Positions 60,551 to 64,000 of a stretch of DNA of 64,000 bases are shown piece after piece; within the stretch, counting starts at the first letter, position 1; each line of letters opens with the position of its first letter. The stretch spans positions 744,001 through 808,000 of the forward strand of contig CBDCAB010000006.1 of NCBI GenBank assembly GCA_965213735.1, written 5' to 3'. The notes beneath the pieces were generated by a model, which saw only the letters and a program-made list of their open reading frames with translations, made no database searches and was not told where the DNA came from. This stretch comes from CALDTK01 sp965213735 (lineage in GTDB: Bacteria > Bacteroidota > Bacteroidia > Chitinophagales > Saprospiraceae). The position numbers were made by a program, and so were the translations under genes.

Positions 60551-61864
60551 CTAGTGTCGGTAAAGTGCCCGCGTCACCGTTCCGAAATTCGTCTCCAAAT
60601 GAAGATAGTAGGTGCCCGTGGCCAGACCATCAAGGTTTAGTCCTTCTTCGTCAGGAGGCAACTCCTGCAAAGTCTGCCCCTGCGCGCCGAGGATTCGTGC
60701 CCTTTGCACCGCGATACCCTTCGAAAGTTCGTACCGCATCCATCCCCCTGATGGGTTGGGATATATGCGCAGGCCAGGATTTAAGCCTTTCCCGACGGGA
60801 GATTCTGTTGAACTGAGTAAGTCGGTACTCGTAGTTCGTAGTAAGGTGCCGTGTAAGGTTCCGAGAATAAATCCAAGCTGATCGCTGACAATAATAAGTT
60901 TCGTGTAGCTTTCTCGATGGCCTAGTTGCGGTAGGGCGACCTGCTTCGCCCAGCTGCGACCAAAGTCGCTGGATACCTTAAATGTATCCAAGTCACCAAC
61001 CGTGGCGTAATACCGACTCGATCTAAACGTTGATGCAGAGCCCGAAGTGCGAAGATTTGGTTCTGAGATCCATGTTCTTCCAGAGTCTACACTATAACAG
61101 AGGGCGGTTGGATAGGTAGGCTGGATGAGAAAGGTATCGTTGTAATGCGAGAGAATTGCTCCAGTAGTTTGATTTATACCATATAAAGCAGGGGCGCTGT
61201 GCAACGGTTTAAAATTATTCGGCTCGGATATAGTTGAAGTCCAAATGGTATCTCCCTGCGTGAAAGACTCTGCAAACTTCCCCACAATAATTACCCCGTC
61301 ACTTAGACCTGCATTCAGTCCTGTGATATCTAGATTCATAAGGCTATCTCCGCTCATCAAACGAAGACGAAAGTTGCTATGAATCAATGCGTTGGGTTTA
61401 TCAACTACTACATTTACGGTGCGTTGATTAAGTACTTCCTTAAACTCTAAATAAGGAAGGGCAGCTCCAATAGGAATGGTTACTTTGAAAAGGGTGTCGT
61501 TAAGAGAGAAGTTTGCTGAGGGACGAATAACAAACACAGAATCCATTGGTGTAACCTCATCGAGCACCATGAGGTGCGACAAGCGCGGCAGCGAATCTGT
61601 GCCCATGAGGTCGGTCCACGTTGACCCGCCATCATCGGTACGCCACAGGAGACTGGTGTTGGTATAGCGCGCAGGCAATAGTGTGTCTAGGTTCAATGAT
61701 GTAGTGATCATGAGTCCAGTCATGTCATCGACCATGCCTAGATCTGTAGGCACGATATGTGGCGGTAGCGGTACACGCTCCCACGCCTCGTTGCTTTGGG
61801 CGGAGCAAACGCACTGCATGCTAATGAGCCAAACACCAAATAGCAGGGTGGCAATTCTAAACAT
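60551..61864 (-). CDS. Secreted protein with BNR/sortilin-like repeats and T9SS type A sorting domain
   Basis: 437 residues from ATG 61864 (MFRIATLLFGVWLISMQCVC, signal peptide ending CSAQ). Propeller-type repeats with Asp-box character: LLWRTDDGGSTWTDL, CYSVDSGRTWISEP and VSSDFGRSWAKQVA, as in BNR/YCF48/sortilin-like proteins. The last about 75 residues form a type A sorting domain (LRIYPNPSGGWMRYELS, ARILGAQGQTLQEL, LATGTYYLHLETNFGTVTRA). Exported by Sec then T9SS. Function of the propeller unknown. The longer frame to 61894 only adds ten residues before the signal peptide. Confidence 0.85.
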   Translation of the reverse strand: MFRIATLLFGVWLISMQCVCSAQSNEAWERVPLPPHIVPTDLGMVDDMTGLMITTSLNLDTLLPARYTNTSLLWRTDDGGSTWTDLMGTDSLPRLSHLMVLDEVTPMDSVFVIRPSANFSLNDTLFKVTIPIGAALPYLEFKEVLNQRTVNVVVDKPNALIHSNFRLRLMSGDSLMNLDITGLNAGLSDGVIIVGKFAESFTQGDTIWTSTISEPNNFKPLHSAPALYGINQTTGAILSHYNDTFLIQPTYPTALCYSVDSGRTWISEPNLRTSGSASTFRSSRYYATVGDLDTFKVSSDFGRSWAKQVALPQLGHRESYTKLIIVSDQLGFILGTLHGTLLRTTSTDLLSSTESPVGKGLNPGLRIYPNPSGGWMRYELSKGIAVQRARILGAQGQTLQELPPDEEGLNLDGLATGTYYLHLETNFGTVTRALYRH

Positions 61865-61990
61865 TGGCCATTGTGGGGCATTGACACTATGCATTATAAA
61901 CTAGGTTTGTTCCAGCCACGCTTCAGCGAAGTTGCTGAGGTGTGGCCAGAAGGAGTGAAAGGTAACAGATTTACTTGGACGAAAACACGT

Positions 61991-64000
61991 CTAGTGAACT
62001 ATGAGCTGGTGATTGTCTACGGCAACGCCGTCGCTGACCAGAATTACACTGTAGTAGCCTGGCGTTATGCCAGCGAGGGGGATTGTCTGTTCACTGGCTT
62101 GGGTGTCCAAGATGTAGTTGTACGACCCACCGTAAGGCATGCTCATGACGAGGTATGCTGAGCTTGCTGATCCAACAGTATATGTTACTACTGCTTGACC
62201 ACTAGCAGGGTTAGGACTGATACTCTCGATGTAGGCTTCTGTCACTACAACTTCGAGGTCATCGTAGCTCTTGACTCCGTCGGCCTCAGCAATTACTTCG
62301 AGTGTATAATGCTGAGTTAGTTCGGGACTTAGCACAACGTCTATTCCACTGTAGATGAGTTCGCCATGCATATCATACCAGTTGTAGACAGCCGCCTCAC
62401 CAATGTCATATGCATTCACCTGGGTAGAGTCTCCTGCCCGGACCATCTTGTCTTCACCAGCATCGGCCCAGAACCCAGGCCGGCCCGGCACATTGACCGT
62501 AAATGTTTCACCTCCAACAAGCGCACCAGTGCTACTGTGCCGCTGGAGCGCCCGGAATGTAAAGGTAGGTTGACCGCTAAGTTGATCAGCTAGAAAGTTA
62601 ACGCCTACTTTCGCAAGGTTTTGCTCGTGCGGTAAAAAGTCTAAATTCTTGAGTTGAGCTGGCGTTCCGGTCACCACCAACTGTCGGCAGTCTTCTCTCA
62701 GTACTACCAGATTTTGTGCAACCTGACCGCCAGCAATCCAGCGATCCCACATCGGTGGACTTAATGTAAGGCTTACTTCAGCTTCGTCCGTAATGGCATT
62801 GCCACGGTAGTGCTGCGGATTGTCGAGCTCCAGATCATAGGCTCCACCTTCTCCGGCCACATCCCCGACCAAGATCGTCGAGCCAACCACAACATTATCT
62901 TCACAGCCCGGTACGCCTACAATGTTGTTTGGATCCAGGTCGAAAACAGAAAAGTTCTTCCAGGCAACGTTGTTGTTATTACGTACATAAGCATTCAGAT
63001 CGCTACCGTTGCTAAACGTTATGGGATCTGATGGAGTCTGTAGTCGAGCGAGCAGGCAGAAATGGTGCGGCTCAGGCTCGTCAATCCAAAAGAGTGGATC
63101 GGTTTCATCGAAAAGATTGACGTAGTTAGCCGGATTAACCGGTTGCCAAGGAATCTCGAAAACTTGTGAAGCACCTGCGGCTATCGGAGGTAAGGCTATT
63201 TGTGCGATAAGATCGCCAACGGGTTGCCCATTCGATGTCGTAAGCGATCCGTTCCAGTGGGTAGGATACGAGAGCGCCGTTCCAGCTTTCGCCCAGTGCA
63301 CGTCAAGGGTACCAGCGTCGCTGTCTTCACAACCTCGATTACGTACCTCTACGTAGACATAGTTGAACAAACCAGGATCTGTGTAGTACTCTGGATTTTG
63401 GTGCACCCGATTTGCAAATCCATCATTAGTTGTACGGACCCATATATCTTTACTTTCCCACATGGGGCCTGGATCGAGGTTAGGTTCTAAACCTACGTCA
63501 CGTACCGACTGCATCTGGAAGTCATTATCCTTTACGTAAAGATCCTTGGGATTGATACCCGAGAGAGGACATTGACATTCCCAGGCCTTCCAAAGATCGT
63601 CAACCTGCGCATGCCAGAGCCAAAAAATTGGTGCCGCGGGAGAGCGAAAATTACGCATCACTCCACCCATTTGTATATGAACCTGGTTGTGGTATCCCAA
63701 CTCAATGTGATCGCTTAAGCTCCCTGGGGCAATCACGGTTCCCAACGGCTGATCATTAGATAATGCGCAAGTAGCTGGAGGAAGAAAATTAGTTAGGTCG
63801 CTAGGCGCTGGCGGAGTCCAATTGGTTGGTGTACTGCAGGGACCATTTCCCGAGGTGCAACTAGCGCTAGCGCAGTCGGGGTCCACTACGCGAAAAGGCA
63901 TGGGTGTCGGTGTGCTTGGATCCCATTTAGGCAGTGGTACATACTCTCCTTTGTCTTGGGTAAGTAGCCAAGTCTCGATACCAGCGATGTACTCCCGGTG
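61991..64000 (-). CDS. Tyrosinase family copper protein with T9SS type A sorting domain (5' end beyond the window)
   Basis: The frame is open from the stop at 61991 to base 64000, so the gene continues past the right edge; the Met at 63901 is internal. The first visible residues, HREYIAGIETWLLTQDK, match the WHREY copper-A motif of tyrosinases. The copper-B site is HNQVHIQMGG plus APIFWLWHAQVDDLWKAWE. Then come several beta domains and a type A sorting domain (ESISPNPASGQAVVTYTVG, ITPGYYSVILVSDGVAVDNH). Tyrosinases oxidise phenols to quinones (melanin-type chemistry); the T9SS tail implies action outside the cell or on its surface. The earlier copper-A histidines and signal peptide are outside the window. 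Confidence 0.85.
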   Translation of the reverse strand, partial: HREYIAGIETWLLTQDKGEYVPLPKWDPSTPTPMPFRVVDPDCASASCTSGNGPCSTPTNWTPPAPSDLTNFLPPATCALSNDQPLGTVIAPGSLSDHIELGYHNQVHIQMGGVMRNFRSPAAPIFWLWHAQVDDLWKAWECQCPLSGINPKDLYVKDNDFQMQSVRDVGLEPNLDPGPMWESKDIWVRTTNDGFANRVHQNPEYYTDPGLFNYVYVEVRNRGCEDSDAGTLDVHWAKAGTALSYPTHWNGSLTTSNGQPVGDLIAQIALPPIAAGASQVFEIPWQPVNPANYVNLFDETDPLFWIDEPEPHHFCLLARLQTPSDPITFSNGSDLNAYVRNNNNVAWKNFSVFDLDPNNIVGVPGCEDNVVVGSTILVGDVAGEGGAYDLELDNPQHYRGNAITDEAEVSLTLSPPMWDRWIAGGQVAQNLVVLREDCRQLVVTGTPAQLKNLDFLPHEQNLAKVGVNFLADQLSGQPTFTFRALQRHSSTGALVGGETFTVNVPGRPGFWADAGEDKMVRAGDSTQVNAYDIGEAAVYNWYDMHGELIYSGIDVVLSPELTQHYTLEVIAEADGVKSYDDLEVVVTEAYIESISPNPASGQAVVTYTVGSASSAYLVMSMPYGGSYNYILDTQASEQTIPLAGITPGYYSVILVSDGVAVDNHQLIVH

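Noticed and set aside
63899..63901. Met at 63901 as the start of the tyrosinase
   Set aside because: The frame continues upstream to the window edge and encodes the copper-A HREY motif, so this Met is internal.

Overview
The window reads as a chromosome segment of a Bacteroidota bacterium, most likely from the Saprospiria (Lewinella-like); the phylum is well supported and the genus is a guess. The support: fused SecDF; gliding and type IX secretion (T9SS) genes (gldA-gldF-gldG, a PorE-like OmpA lipoprotein, PorP/SprF); at least eight probable T9SS cargo proteins with C-terminal sorting domains; a CcmE whose haem-binding residue is Cys; and exact matches to the Bacteroidota -7 promoter box TAnnTTTG. 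I saw no rRNA, tRNA, CRISPR array, prophage or intact transposase.

Layout. 0-3 kb: a leftward group of a partial gene cut by the left edge, a winged-helix/nucleotidyltransferase-like regulator, a Wzx-type flippase and a Cof-type HAD phosphatase, divergent from a single-domain response regulator. 3.4-8.7 kb: leftward PorE-like lipoprotein, deoxynucleoside kinase, YggS and UbiD-family decarboxylase. 8.7-9.5 kb: a gene-free repeat island. 9.5-15 kb: secDF, a BON-LysM protein, a DUF547 lipoprotein and a small lipoprotein. 15.1-20.6 kb: a translationally coupled operon gldA-gldF-gldG-DUF4340-zinc phospholipase C-like. 21.1-21.5 kb: an inverted copy of the repeat island. 21.6-25 kb: a TlpA-like thioredoxin protein, a WG-repeat protein and an MscS channel. 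25.3-32.6 kb: two tandem paralogous secreted proteins with 147-bp internal repeats, a decayed ORF and a further T9SS cargo protein. 33-37.6 kb: ccmE-ccmF-DUF2520 and a small conserved-looking ORF. 38-45.5 kb: two lipoproteins, an FtsE-like ATPase, the c-di-AMP synthase CdaA, a prolyl oligopeptidase and Lon. 45.5-57.9 kb: PorP/SprF, a large CUB/P-domain/SprB-repeat adhesin and SppA leftward, and an 1835-residue choice-of-anchor-L/SprB-repeat adhesin rightward. 58-64 kb: marR-yceI, an N-terminally truncated adhesin fragment, a T9SS cargo protein with BNR-like repeats, and a tyrosinase with a T9SS tail cut by the right edge.

How it fits together. The dominant theme is the cell surface: export across the inner membrane (SecDF), envelope anchoring of the T9SS (PorE-like, PorP/SprF), the GldAFG ABC transporter linked to gliding, and a large set of surface or secreted cargo. 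Housekeeping genes (ccmEF, lon, cdaA, sppA, yggS, dNK) lie between. Two genome-level features stand out: five genes have an exact TAnnTTTG box only 4-9 nt before the start codon, implying leaderless or nearly leaderless mRNAs; and most convergent gene pairs overlap or nearly touch, leaving no room for an intergenic terminator.
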